Source of the DNA: an uncultured cyanobacterium
GTDB taxonomy: Bacteria > Cyanobacteriota > Cyanobacteriia > Cyanobacteriales > Geitlerinemataceae
DNA: 7,792 nt
Direction of reading: 5' to 3'
Assembly (NCBI GenBank): GCA_937121005.1
Contig: CAKZKB010000655.1
Span: 1-7,792 of the forward strand
Positions 1 through 5,525 of this stretch are shown piece after piece; the stretch's first letter is position 1, and every line of letters starts with the position of its first letter. Both the position numbers and the translations under genes were made by a program. Under the pieces are notes generated by a model that saw nothing but the letters and a program-made list of their open reading frames with translations, did not search any database and was not told where the DNA came from.

Positions 1-999
1 GCGGCCGAGATCGATGTGCGATCGCACGCCGGCCAGCAGTTGAGGGAAACCTAGCGCGGTCTCGGCAAAGGGGGTAAACTCGTCGTATACGATCGCCCCT
101 GGGATGCGAGTTTCAATGGCTTCGATGAGTTGGTTCCATTGCAGGCGAATGGTGCTTTGGCTGTCGGGGGGAAACTCCAGGGTACGATCGCACAGGCGAA
201 TAATGGTGCGGCGATCGACCAGGTGTAAGTCGCGAACGATAGCATAGTCGCGAACTTCGCTTTTGCGGCGAAACCGTTCCCACTCGCGGCGACGGTTGGG
301 ATCGTACTGGAGTACGTCGGCGAACAGGGGTAAAAGTCCTTTTACTTCTTGGCGAACCTGCGACCATGGGAAGGTAAACGTGCCTTCGCGATCGCGATCG
401 TCTCGACAAACGGCGATCGCTTCGGTATGGGTGAGGCGGGGGAAGCGTACCACGCGCAAGATGCGAATTTTTTCCAGCTTCGCTAACGAGATCCAAAATG
501 TCGGAACCCCTAGCTTTTGCAATTCTTTGGCGTATACTTGCATTTGGGCGGCGGTGCCCTTGCTGTAGAGTCGCCAACCGCGACTGGGAAGTTGCAACCG
601 TGCCGAGTAGGGATCGGTGTCGAGGAAACGCGCCAACTGGACGGCGATCGACTTTCTCTCGTCGTTGGGAACGGCTTTCAGCAACAGGATAGCAGGTTCG
701 GCGGTGCGAGGATCGGCAGCGAGGCGATCGATCTGCTGTTGGCGGCGGGTTTTTTCCAGGGTTTCCAAGCGTTGCAACCCTTGGCGCGATCGCGACAGCA
801 ATTTCGGCATACTGGTGGCTTGCATGACGCGACGGTAGGCAGTTTCGGCGCGATCGCTTTTGCCCGTCTCTTCGTAATAGCGGGCGATGTAAAATTGTAC
901 CCAAGGGTCTTTGGGCGATTCCTTTTGCCACGCCTTGATTAAGCGCGACGCTTCTTTGTAGTCTTGGCGATCGAACGCTGCTTGGACGCGATCGAGCAT
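1..999 (-). CDS. TPR-like N-terminal protein of unknown function, cut by the left edge
   Basis: The minus-strand frame opens with ATG at 997-999 and stays open for 333 codons to position 1, so the C-terminus lies outside the window. Residues about 3-62 look like one or two tetratricopeptide-type helical hairpins: alternating amphipathic helices with the pattern AAFDRQDYKEA followed by FYIARYYEETG and a short A-x-x-A-Y repeat. A basic, glutamine-rich helical linker follows (about 65-95). The rest (about 130-333) is a mixed alpha/beta region rich in Arg and Trp that I do not recognise. No signal peptide or membrane segment is seen, so it is probably cytoplasmic. Codon use and frequent GATCGC codon pairs match the neighbouring core genes, which supports real coding. 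Upstream of the ATG only a weak GGTGGG tract resembles a ribosome binding site. TPR domains usually mediate protein contacts; no enzymatic function can be inferred. The gene is probably transcribed alone from the 1000-1209 gap. Confidence 0.8.
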   Translation of the reverse strand, partial: MLDRVQAAFDRQDYKEASRLIKAWQKESPKDPWVQFYIARYYEETGKSDRAETAYRRVMQATSMPKLLSRSRQGLQRLETLEKTRRQQQIDRLAADPRTAEPAILLLKAVPNDERKSIAVQLARFLDTDPYSARLQLPSRGWRLYSKGTAAQMQVYAKELQKLGVPTFWISLAKLEKIRILRVVRFPRLTHTEAIAVCRDDRDREGTFTFPWSQVRQEVKGLLPLFADVLQYDPNRRREWERFRRKSEVRDYAIVRDLHLVDRRTIIRLCDRTLEFPPDSQSTIRLQWNQLIEAIETRIPGAIVYDEFTPFAETALGFPQLLAGVRSHIDLGR

Positions 1000-1209
1000 G
1001 GTTGCGTACCCACCAAATAACACTATGGTATCCTAAAATGCACGGACGCGGTTGTATTGTACTCAGCAATTTTCTGAAAACGAACCTGGCTGTTGACGGC
1101 ACGACGACTATGGGAACTTTGATTGTAAGCATTCAGGTCAAAGCCAGAAACCCGGTTTCTCAAAGGATAAACTCGAATTGTATCTGGCGATCGGCAAGAA
1201 ACCGGGTTT
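1000..1209. other. Intergenic region with a pair of dispersed repeats
   Basis: No convincing gene is seen here. A plus-strand frame at 1002-1241 is open but reads straight through both copies of the 15-bp palindromic repeat, giving the peptide pattern RNPVS and RNRVS, so I treat it as spurious. The minus-strand promoter of the gene starting at 999 should lie in this stretch, but no good hexamer pair was found; a TACAAT-like -10 with a poor -35 is the best seen. Confidence 0.5.
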
Positions 1210-1211
1210 CT
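1146..1211. repeat. Inverted pair of a 15-bp near-palindrome, AGAAACCSGGTTTCT
   Basis: AGAAACCCGGTTTCT lies at 1146-1160 and its exact reverse complement AGAAACCGGGTTTCT at 1197-1211. Each copy is itself a palindrome around one central base, so the pair can fold into two small hairpins or one long stem with a 36-nt loop. From general knowledge, this short motif recurs in intergenic DNA of filamentous cyanobacteria. It is probably a dispersed repeat rather than a specific operator. The second copy overlaps the stop codon of the small minus-strand ORF at 1210-1437. Confidence 0.75.
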
Positions 1212-1437
1212 ATGCCCATTGACGATCGGACACCTGAATAGTTACCTTTGATTGAATTAGATCGCCAACCGAATTCGTTCGCACCTGACCGACAATAAAG
1301 CCATCGTTAATCCCATCAACTGAAATAATCTTGACTTCTCTCCTAACATCACGAGCTACAAATCTTGATATTACAGTTCCAGGCTTGTAGACACGCCGCC
1401 TATACCAGTGTTTGATTTTTTGAATCAGGTGTATCAT
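1210..1437 (-). CDS. Small hypothetical protein, 75 aa
   Basis: A minus-strand ORF starts at ATG 1435-1437 and stops with TAG at 1210-1212, which overlaps a dispersed repeat by two bases. The protein begins with a basic amphipathic helix (residues 1-16, HLIQKIKHWYRRR) followed by what looks like a beta-rich region, with alternating hydrophobic residues through VKIISVDG, GFIVGQVR and KVTIQVS. That pattern would suit a small beta-barrel or OB-like fold, but I recognise no family. It uses ATA, AGA and AGG codons and has no GCGATCGC site, unlike the large genes around it, which hints at an accessory or acquired origin. No clear Shine-Dalgarno sequence precedes the ATG. The frame is open 13 codons further upstream but has no better start there. 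It may be a real small gene, a decayed remnant, or a chance ORF. Confidence 0.4.
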   Translation of the reverse strand: MIHLIQKIKHWYRRRVYKPGTVISRFVARDVRREVKIISVDGINDGFIVGQVRTNSVGDLIQSKVTIQVSDRQWA

Positions 1438-1445
1438 ATTACTGA

Positions 1446-1685
1446 GTGCTTCCGGTTCCTCATAGCTTGCAAATTGTCAAGTATCCCGACGATCGCGGTA
1501 ACGAGCTAACCGATACCTACCACGATCGACATCAAGGCGCGATCGACCAGGCAAATTGGGAGTTTTCCATCAAACCTGAAGAGTGGGAGTCCGTCGAAAT
1601 TGAAGCAGAAGTCAGAAGGATGAAGGAGGATAGAAAGGATGAAGTAGGAAGGATGAAGGATGAAATTTCTCCCCCTACCCCCTAA
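1446..1685 (+). CDS. Small acidic hypothetical protein, 79 aa, with a repeat-derived tail
   Basis: The plus-strand ORF opens with GTG at 1446 just after an in-frame TGA at 1443-1445; an alternative TTG start lies at 1467. It ends with TAA at 1683-1685. Residues about 8-51 look like a compact real domain, with the pattern YPDDRGNELTDTYHD, then a helix AIDQANWEFSI and PEEWESVEI. This resembles short acidic cyanobacterial proteins that I know by pattern but cannot name. From about residue 56 onward the protein is encoded by the degenerate GAAGGAT heptamer array, giving a Met-Lys-Asp/Glu-rich tail, and the final codons enter the octamer array. The start is weak, with no Shine-Dalgarno sequence, and the true N-terminus may be lost. 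So this may be a truncated gene whose 3' end was overrun by tandem repeats. It is divergent from the ORF at 1210-1437, with 8 nt between the two starts. Confidence 0.4.
   Translation: MLPVPHSLQIVKYPDDRGNELTDTYHDRHQGAIDQANWEFSIKPEEWESVEIEAEVRRMKEDRKDEVGRMKDEISPPTP
1614..1665 (+). repeat. Degenerate heptamer array, consensus TGAAGGA
   Basis: Roughly seven units related to TGAAGGA run in tandem with small insertions and substitutions (for example TGAAGGA, TAGAAAGGA, TGAAGTA). It resembles the short tandemly repeated repetitive (STRR) heptamers described for cyanobacteria. The array lies inside the open frame of the small plus-strand ORF and encodes its charged tail. Confidence 0.7.
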
Positions 1686-1722
1686 TCCCCTAATCCCCTA
1701 ATCCCCCAATCCCCCAATCCCC
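1671..1722. repeat. Octamer tandem array CCCCTAAT/CCCCCAAT, G-rich on the minus strand
   Basis: Units read CCCCCTA, CCCCCTAAT, CCCCTAAT twice, CCCCCAAT twice, then CCCC. On the minus strand this gives seven runs of four or five G separated by loops of two to four bases (ATT, ATTA, TA), a strong G-quadruplex pattern with a telomere-like TTAGGGG unit. It begins 3 nt after the flotillin stop codon, so it would lie in the 3' untranslated part of that transcript. No hairpin with a U-tract terminator is seen at this gene end. Confidence 0.85.
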
Positions 1723-1725
1723 ATC

Positions 1726-3711
1726 TTACGAGGCTTCCGGCGGTTCCGACGAGGGCGATGGTGTTGTTGCTAACTGTTCTAAGGACTCGGGAACCCGTTC
1801 TCCGTTGTCGCGAATCAGTTGAATGACTTGAGCGAGTAACGTGGTCAACTGTCCTTCTTCTAGTAGAGAATTGATGAGCGAAAACCCACTGGTTGACATC
1901 ATCAACTTCGAGATTTCGCCCGATCCACTGCTGCCATTCGTACCGGGGAAAGAGTAGATTTTGGCATCGCCTAAAATACCCGGTTGCGGAGCCAATGCCA
2001 TCATCAGTTCTGGCAATTGAGCGATCAGTTGCGGCCCCAATTCCGAAATCAAGCGAGCCGTTAGGTTAGCGTTGTTGATGGCATTTTCGGCCATGACTTT
2101 GGCTTCGATCCCTTCGGCTTCGGCTAAATCTTTGTCGCGGTTGGCATCAGCAAGCGTGCGAATCGATTCCGCTTCGAGATCGGCTGCTTGGCGGGCAATT
2201 TCCGCTTGTCGCCGCCGCCGGAAAACGTCGATTTCGACCACGTTTTGATCGCCAATGCGTTGCTTTTCGGCTTCCCGTTCCGCTTCGATCGCGCTCAGTT
2301 GTTTTTTACGGTTGGCTTGTTCGATTTCGATCGCGGTTCCTACCGCAGACTCGGCGGAGGCGCGTTCTGCGTCGGCTTCTAAGCGTTCCCGTTCTTTATT
2401 GGCGATCGCGATCGCTGCTTCTTGTTTGGCAACTTGCGAAAGTCGTTCGGCTTCGGCGACTTCCACTTGTGCTGTCAAGCGGTTGGCTTCGGTGGTTTTT
2501 TGGCGGTTAATTTCGGCCATTTCTGCTTCTTGTTTTTGCAGTGCTTGCGCCACTTTCAGCTTTTTCTGCTGCTCTTCTAAAGAGATATCTGCCTCGATTT
2601 GGCTTTGCTGAATGCCGAGTTTTTTGCGAATTTGTTCCTCTTCAACGGCTTTGGCTTGGAGGATTTTGTTGCGCTGTTCGTTGGCTTCTTCGGTGTCTTT
2701 GGCAGCCTGAATTTCTCGGGCGCGTTGAGCTCGCAGGGCCTCGAGTTGGAGTTGCTGTTCGAGTTGGGCGCTTTCGCGATCTTTCTCAATTTCGAGGGAC
2801 TGTTGGCGGGCTTCTAATTCTTGTCGCTCGATCGTCAGTTGCGTGGTCAATGCGTACTCGCGCCGCTCTTGTTCGGTGCGGAGTTCGACCTCTTCTTTCT
2901 CCTTAATTGATTTTTGAATCGTTTCGGTTCGCAGTTTCACCCCTTGAGCATCGAAAAAGTTGTTCGTGTCGTAAGTGTCGCTTTCTTCGATTTCCGAGAT
3001 GGCGATGTTGTTGAGGGTTAAACCCACTTTTTTTAAGTCTTGCTGGATCAGGTTCAAGACTTCATCGGCAAAACCCAGTTTGTCCGAGTCAATTTCTGCT
3101 AAACTCTTGCGCTTGGCGGCGGCACGGATAGCATCGTCAGCGCGTTTTTCCAGGGCTTCTTTAATATCGTCCGGGGAAATATTACCTGCTTTTGACAAGC
3201 GAGCGGCGGCGGTTTTCACATCTTGCTCGTCCGCATTGACGCAGACGTAAAATGTCACCCGCATATTGGCTCGCAAGTAGTCTTGAGTGCGAACGGCTAG
3301 GTTTCCCGTGCGTTCGACATCAATAGAAATCTCGCGCATGGGGACGCGGGTCAGTTCGTGAAACCCCGGCAAGACAATACAGCCACCGTAGAGGATGACG
3401 GTATTTTTCTTGGCTAAAAAGCCTCCGGTACGGACAAAGGCTTCGTTATTGGGTGTAATTTGATAAACGCGAGTGTAAGCCCAAAATCCGAGCAATATCA
3501 GGATGACGATCGCGATAATTCCGAACGCCGTACCCCCCAGAACGATACTCGGATCGAATTGAGCCAGTTTCAACTCTTCTGGCGTATCTTCGGTTTCCAT
3601 TTCCGTCGTCTGAACCTGGGCGACAATTGCCGTCGGTTCGGGCAGCAGTTCGGGGGCGATGGGTTTGGCTTCTACAGCGAGAGAGGCGAGCAAAGACAAC
3701 AAAAACATCAT
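1726..3711 (-). CDS. YqiK/FloT-type flotillin (SPFH/band 7 membrane scaffold protein)
   Basis: Flotillins oligomerise on the inner membrane and organise lipid and protein microdomains. From ATG 3709-3711 the protein has 661 residues. Residues 2-15 form a hydrophobic stretch ending near VEAKP, which looks like a weak signal peptide or first anchor. A Pro/Glu/Thr-rich linker follows, then a strong membrane segment at about 56-80 (VLGGTAFGIIAIVILILLGF). The SPFH domain covers about 82-255, with NEAFVRTGG and GGCIVLPGFHE as in YqiK. A long Glu/Ala/Gln/Arg-rich coiled coil covers about 260-550. The C-terminal part (about 550-635) has GDAKIYSFPG and LINSLLEEG, matching the end of E. coli YqiK, followed by a Ser/Pro-rich tail. 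A GTG at 3721-3723 would add four residues; I chose ATG because neither site has a good Shine-Dalgarno sequence. The start lies 15 nt after the stop of the YqiJ-like gene, so the two are surely cotranscribed. Compared with E. coli YqiK as I recall it, the region before the membrane segment is about 40 residues longer. Confidence 0.93.
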   Translation of the reverse strand: MMFLLSLLASLAVEAKPIAPELLPEPTAIVAQVQTTEMETEDTPEELKLAQFDPSIVLGGTAFGIIAIVILILLGFWAYTRVYQITPNNEAFVRTGGFLAKKNTVILYGGCIVLPGFHELTRVPMREISIDVERTGNLAVRTQDYLRANMRVTFYVCVNADEQDVKTAAARLSKAGNISPDDIKEALEKRADDAIRAAAKRKSLAEIDSDKLGFADEVLNLIQQDLKKVGLTLNNIAISEIEESDTYDTNNFFDAQGVKLRTETIQKSIKEKEEVELRTEQERREYALTTQLTIERQELEARQQSLEIEKDRESAQLEQQLQLEALRAQRAREIQAAKDTEEANEQRNKILQAKAVEEEQIRKKLGIQQSQIEADISLEEQQKKLKVAQALQKQEAEMAEINRQKTTEANRLTAQVEVAEAERLSQVAKQEAAIAIANKERERLEADAERASAESAVGTAIEIEQANRKKQLSAIEAEREAEKQRIGDQNVVEIDVFRRRRQAEIARQAADLEAESIRTLADANRDKDLAEAEGIEAKVMAENAINNANLTARLISELGPQLIAQLPELMMALAPQPGILGDAKIYSFPGTNGSSGSGEISKLMMSTSGFSLINSLLEEGQLTTLLAQVIQLIRDNGERVPESLEQLATTPSPSSEPPEAS

Positions 3712-3726
3712 GGCAGTTACCACAAG

Positions 3727-4353
3727 TTAAGAGCGATCGTTGAGCCAGCGATCGCGATCGATGCTATCGTTGGCAACAACAATGTAAATGGGGGAGTCGT
3801 AGTCGATAATTAGCACTTCTTCACCGCGTTGGGGAATGACGGTGGCAAAGTTGGGGACAACAGCATTGATAGTCACTAAATTGCGAGCCGGATCGACAGC
3901 ATCGACTTGGCCGATTTTACGGCTATCCGCTTTCGGAATCAGGGAAGAACTCACAGTTCCGATACACCCCACCAAGCGATCGCTGCTGGCATCTTCCCCA
4001 AACGAAGCAATAAAAATTTTCCCCAGCGGACGAGTGAGGAAACCGCCTAATACAAACGCGATCGCTCCCGATCCAAAAAAGACGATCGTCGCCAGGGGTT
4101 GTCCGGGCAAATTTAGGGCAACATTAAGCACCCAACCGAGAAATCCCCACAGGCTCAAATCGGTCGCCAGCAGGAGCAACAAGGGAATTTTTCCCAAACC
4201 GAACCAACCGAGAATTTCGATCGGCAAAAACTCGCCATCGGTCTCGAAATCGAGCTCGTCTTCCACGGCTCCGGCAGAAATGGCAAACAGAAACATCAGT
4301 ACGCCCGTACCGAGAAACAGCCAATAGGGTAAGTTTGCCGAGTCGAAAAGCAT
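3727..4353 (-). CDS. YqiJ-like (NfeD-related) membrane protein with OB-like domain, flotillin partner
   Basis: This 208-residue protein starts at ATG 4351-4353. It has a membrane segment at about 9-29 (YWLFLGTGVLMFLFAISAGA), an acidic loop (about 31-41, EDELDFETDGE), hydrophobic segments at about 47-80 and 86-106, then a soluble domain at about 124-195. The soluble part is beta-rich with the pattern LVGCIGTV, then GEEVLIIDYDSPIYIVV, typical of the OB-fold tail of YqiJ/NfeD-type proteins (DUF1449 family). In many bacteria a YqiJ or NfeD-like gene sits directly upstream of a flotillin gene (yqiJ-yqiK, yuaF-yuaG). Here the flotillin follows within 15 nt, which strengthens both calls. The expected role is as a partner of flotillin in membrane microdomains, with the OB domain probably on the cytoplasmic side. 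A sigma70-like promoter lies in the upstream divergent gap. The ribosome binding site is weak. Confidence 0.87.
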   Translation of the reverse strand: MLFDSANLPYWLFLGTGVLMFLFAISAGAVEDELDFETDGEFLPIEILGWFGLGKIPLLLLLATDLSLWGFLGWVLNVALNLPGQPLATIVFFGSGAIAFVLGGFLTRPLGKIFIASFGEDASSDRLVGCIGTVSSSLIPKADSRKIGQVDAVDPARNLVTINAVVPNFATVIPQRGEEVLIIDYDSPIYIVVANDSIDRDRWLNDRS

Positions 4354-4412
4354 GGGGCGATGAAATTCTAGCTTTTGGGGGACTTTATAGCATCGTACCC
4401 CGCATAAAATAA

Positions 4413-4441
4413 AGTATAGGTCTTTTGCAATGTTTCTTTAA
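4413..4441 (-). promoter_or_regulatory. Sigma70-type promoter of the YqiJ-flotillin operon
   Basis: On the minus strand, TTAAAG (4436-4441) and TATACT (4413-4418) are separated by exactly 17 bp. Transcription would start near 4406, giving a leader of about 50 nt before the ATG at 4353. The assignment rests on hexamer match and spacing only. The 90-nt divergent gap must also hold the plus-strand promoter of the VOC gene, for which only a poor TAAAAT -10 at 4405-4410 is seen. Confidence 0.5.
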
Positions 4442-4443
4442 TT

Positions 4444-4809
4444 ATGCAAGTTAAACGATTGGGCCATGTGGCAATTTGCGTCAAAGATGTCGATCGCGCT
4501 GCCGCCTTCTACCAGGGCTTGGGCATGGAGTTGGCATGGAAGGATGGCGACTGGGCCTACCTGAAAGCCGGAAGCGACGGCCTCGCCCTCCTCAGCCCCC
4601 AGTACGAACAAGCCGGGGCCCACTTTGGGTTTATTCTCGACGATCGCGCCGAAATGGAAGCGGCGTACCGAGAACTGTTGGGGCAAAACGTCCACCTGAC
4701 GGAGATCCACGAACACCGCGACGGTACGGCTTCGTTCTACGGACGGGATCCCGATGGCAATTGGTTCGAGTATCTTTACGAGCCGCCGAAAGTGTCGCCA
4801 ACGGTTTGA
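4444..4809 (+). CDS. VOC-superfamily (glyoxalase / dioxygenase fold) protein, 121 aa
   Basis: This is a single-domain vicinal-oxygen-chelate protein of 121 residues, the usual length for one beta-alpha-beta-beta-beta pair. The first module begins RLGHVAICVKDVDRAAAFY, with candidate metal ligand His8 and the family's FY-x-x-x-LGM helix end. The second module begins at AHFGFIL, with candidate ligand His60, and ends with the hallmark SFYGRDPDGNWFEY, where Glu109 is the expected last ligand. VOC proteins bind a divalent metal and include glyoxalase I, fosfomycin- and bleomycin-resistance proteins and extradiol dioxygenases. The sequence alone does not fix the substrate, so I do not call glyoxalase I. 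The start at ATG 4444 lies close to the family's natural N-terminus; no Shine-Dalgarno sequence is visible upstream. Its TGA stop overlaps an ATG (TGATG at 4807-4811) in the frame of the next gene, but the likely start of that gene is further downstream. Confidence 0.88.
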   Translation: MQVKRLGHVAICVKDVDRAAAFYQGLGMELAWKDGDWAYLKAGSDGLALLSPQYEQAGAHFGFILDDRAEMEAAYRELLGQNVHLTEIHEHRDGTASFYGRDPDGNWFEYLYEPPKVSPTV

Positions 4810-4890
4810 TGGCGGTCGTTTGGGGCGATCTGGCAACCATCGTTAGGGGGTTAAATGTCAGGAAAACATTAAATTTTATAATTTTGTATC

Positions 4891-4919
4891 TTGCATTTCC
4901 TCAGTTCTCGCTTTATTGT
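4891..4919 (+). promoter_or_regulatory. Candidate promoter of the GNAT gene
   Basis: TTGCAT (4891-4896) and TATTGT (4914-4919) are separated by 17 bp, a good sigma70-type match. Transcription would start near 4926, about 54 nt before the ATG at 4980. The -10 element lies inside the inverted repeat at 4909-4928, a geometry that would suit control by a bound repressor. This is inferred from sequence only. Confidence 0.45.
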
Positions 4920-4928
4920 GATAAAGCG
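4909..4928 (+). promoter_or_regulatory. Perfect 8-bp inverted repeat, possible operator
   Basis: CGCTTTAT and ATAAAGCG form a perfect 8-bp dyad with a 4-nt centre (TGTG). No T-tract follows, so it is not an intrinsic terminator. It covers the -10 region of the candidate GNAT promoter and could be a transcription-factor site. It could also be a chance dyad. Confidence 0.4.
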
Positions 4929-4979
4929 GAAATCGATCGCACCCTACAGACTGTCACGCCAAAGGGGAAACCTCAGTAT

Positions 4980-5504
4980 ATGGACGCTTCACAACTCCGT
5001 TTTTGCATTCACAACATCACCTCGGTTGAGGAGTGCTACGCCCAACTGGATCTCGATCGCTTGAAGGCGTTGTTCGAGCTTTCGGCGTTTTGGGCTCGCG
5101 ATCGCCACCCGGAAGAATGGGCGATCGCCATTGCTAACAGCGATCCGGTTGTCACGATCCAAGACGGGGAACGCCTGATTGGGTTTGCCCGTGCCACCTC
5201 CGACGGCATCTATCGCGGTACAATTTGGGATGTGGTGGTGCACCCGGAATATCGCGGTGTCGGGTTAGGAACCAAACTGGTGGAAACGGTACTCAGCCAT
5301 CCGAAAATGAATCGCGTCGAGCGCGTTTATCTGATGACGACGCACAAACAAAGTTTTTACAAGCACATTGGTTTCGAGGAAAATGCCAGTACGACTATGG
5401 TGTTGTACAACCAACAACCGGAGTTGGAATTGGCCGCTATTTTGGGCGATGGGGGCGCTGTGGCCGATCGCGTCGAGAATGTTTCTGCGGCTCGAGAGGG
5501 CTAA
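4980..5504 (+). CDS. GNAT-family N-acetyltransferase, 174 aa
   Basis: GNAT enzymes transfer an acetyl group from acetyl-CoA to an amine on a protein or small molecule; the acceptor here is unknown. The 174-residue protein fits one GNAT domain. The central strand and acetyl-CoA loop are clear: WDVVVHPEYRGVGLGTKLV (about 83-101), with the R-G-x-G-x-G pyrophosphate-binding loop at 92-97. The later motif FYKHIGFEE (about 126-134) is the usual motif B, with the conserved Tyr before the final strand. The first 45 residues are helical (CYAQLDLDRLKALFELSAFWA). The C-terminal 30 residues are probably a loose tail. The overall pattern resembles GNAT proteins shared by cyanobacteria and plastids. I chose ATG 4980 because the domain begins there and a GGGG tract lies 12 nt upstream. 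An in-frame ATG at 4809 overlapping the VOC stop would add 57 residues that look non-homologous. The gene ends 4 nt from the convergent protease gene. Confidence 0.87.
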   Translation: MDASQLRFCIHNITSVEECYAQLDLDRLKALFELSAFWARDRHPEEWAIAIANSDPVVTIQDGERLIGFARATSDGIYRGTIWDVVVHPEYRGVGLGTKLVETVLSHPKMNRVERVYLMTTHKQSFYKHIGFEENASTTMVLYNQQPELELAAILGDGGAVADRVENVSAAREG

Positions 5505-5507
5505 GTC

Positions 5508-5525
5508 ACTACAACCGTTTGTAGT
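5508..5525. other. Small inverted repeat at the convergent gene ends
   Basis: ACTACAA and TTGTAGT form a perfect 7-bp stem with a 4-nt loop, starting 4 nt after the GNAT stop and covering the last codons and stop of the minus-strand protease gene. It could help end transcription from either side, but it is short, AT-rich and lacks a T-tract, so the terminator reading is weak. Confidence 0.3.

Larger units (their letters stand above)
4810..4979 (+). other. AT-rich spacer between the VOC and GNAT genes
   Basis: This 170-nt stretch is clearly more AT-rich in its middle than the flanking genes. It contains a TATAAT at 4877-4882 without a good -35, a better promoter at 4891-4919, and a perfect inverted repeat at 4909-4928. 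It stays open in the GNAT frame, but the encoded peptide does not look like part of the acetyltransferase fold. Confidence 0.5.

Noticed and set aside
113..1132. Long open minus-strand frame of 339 codons
   Set aside because: It overlaps the better frame at 1-999 on the same strand. Its product is an Arg/Ser/Pro-rich low-complexity sequence with no domain pattern, typical of a shadow frame in HIP1-rich DNA.
1002..1241. Plus-strand 79-codon ORF
   Set aside because: It reads through both copies of the 15-bp dispersed repeat and into the minus-strand ORF; the peptide shows only repeat-derived motifs.
1614..1722. CRISPR array
   Set aside because: The units are 7-9 bp and contiguous, with no spacers and no cas genes nearby.
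2255..2906. Plus-strand ORFs opposite the flotillin coiled coil
   Set aside because: They are antisense shadows of a Glu/Ala/Gln-rich coiled coil, giving Ser/Ala/Cys/Phe-rich products without domains.
4877..4882. Consensus TATAAT as the GNAT promoter
   Set aside because: No acceptable -35 lies at 16-18 bp upstream, whereas the pair at 4891-4919 has good hexamers and spacing.
4476..5504. A single 342-codon ORF as a fusion gene
   Set aside because: Its first part is an out-of-frame reading of the VOC gene with Arg/Pro-rich nonsense. Only the part from 4980 onward is the GNAT protein.
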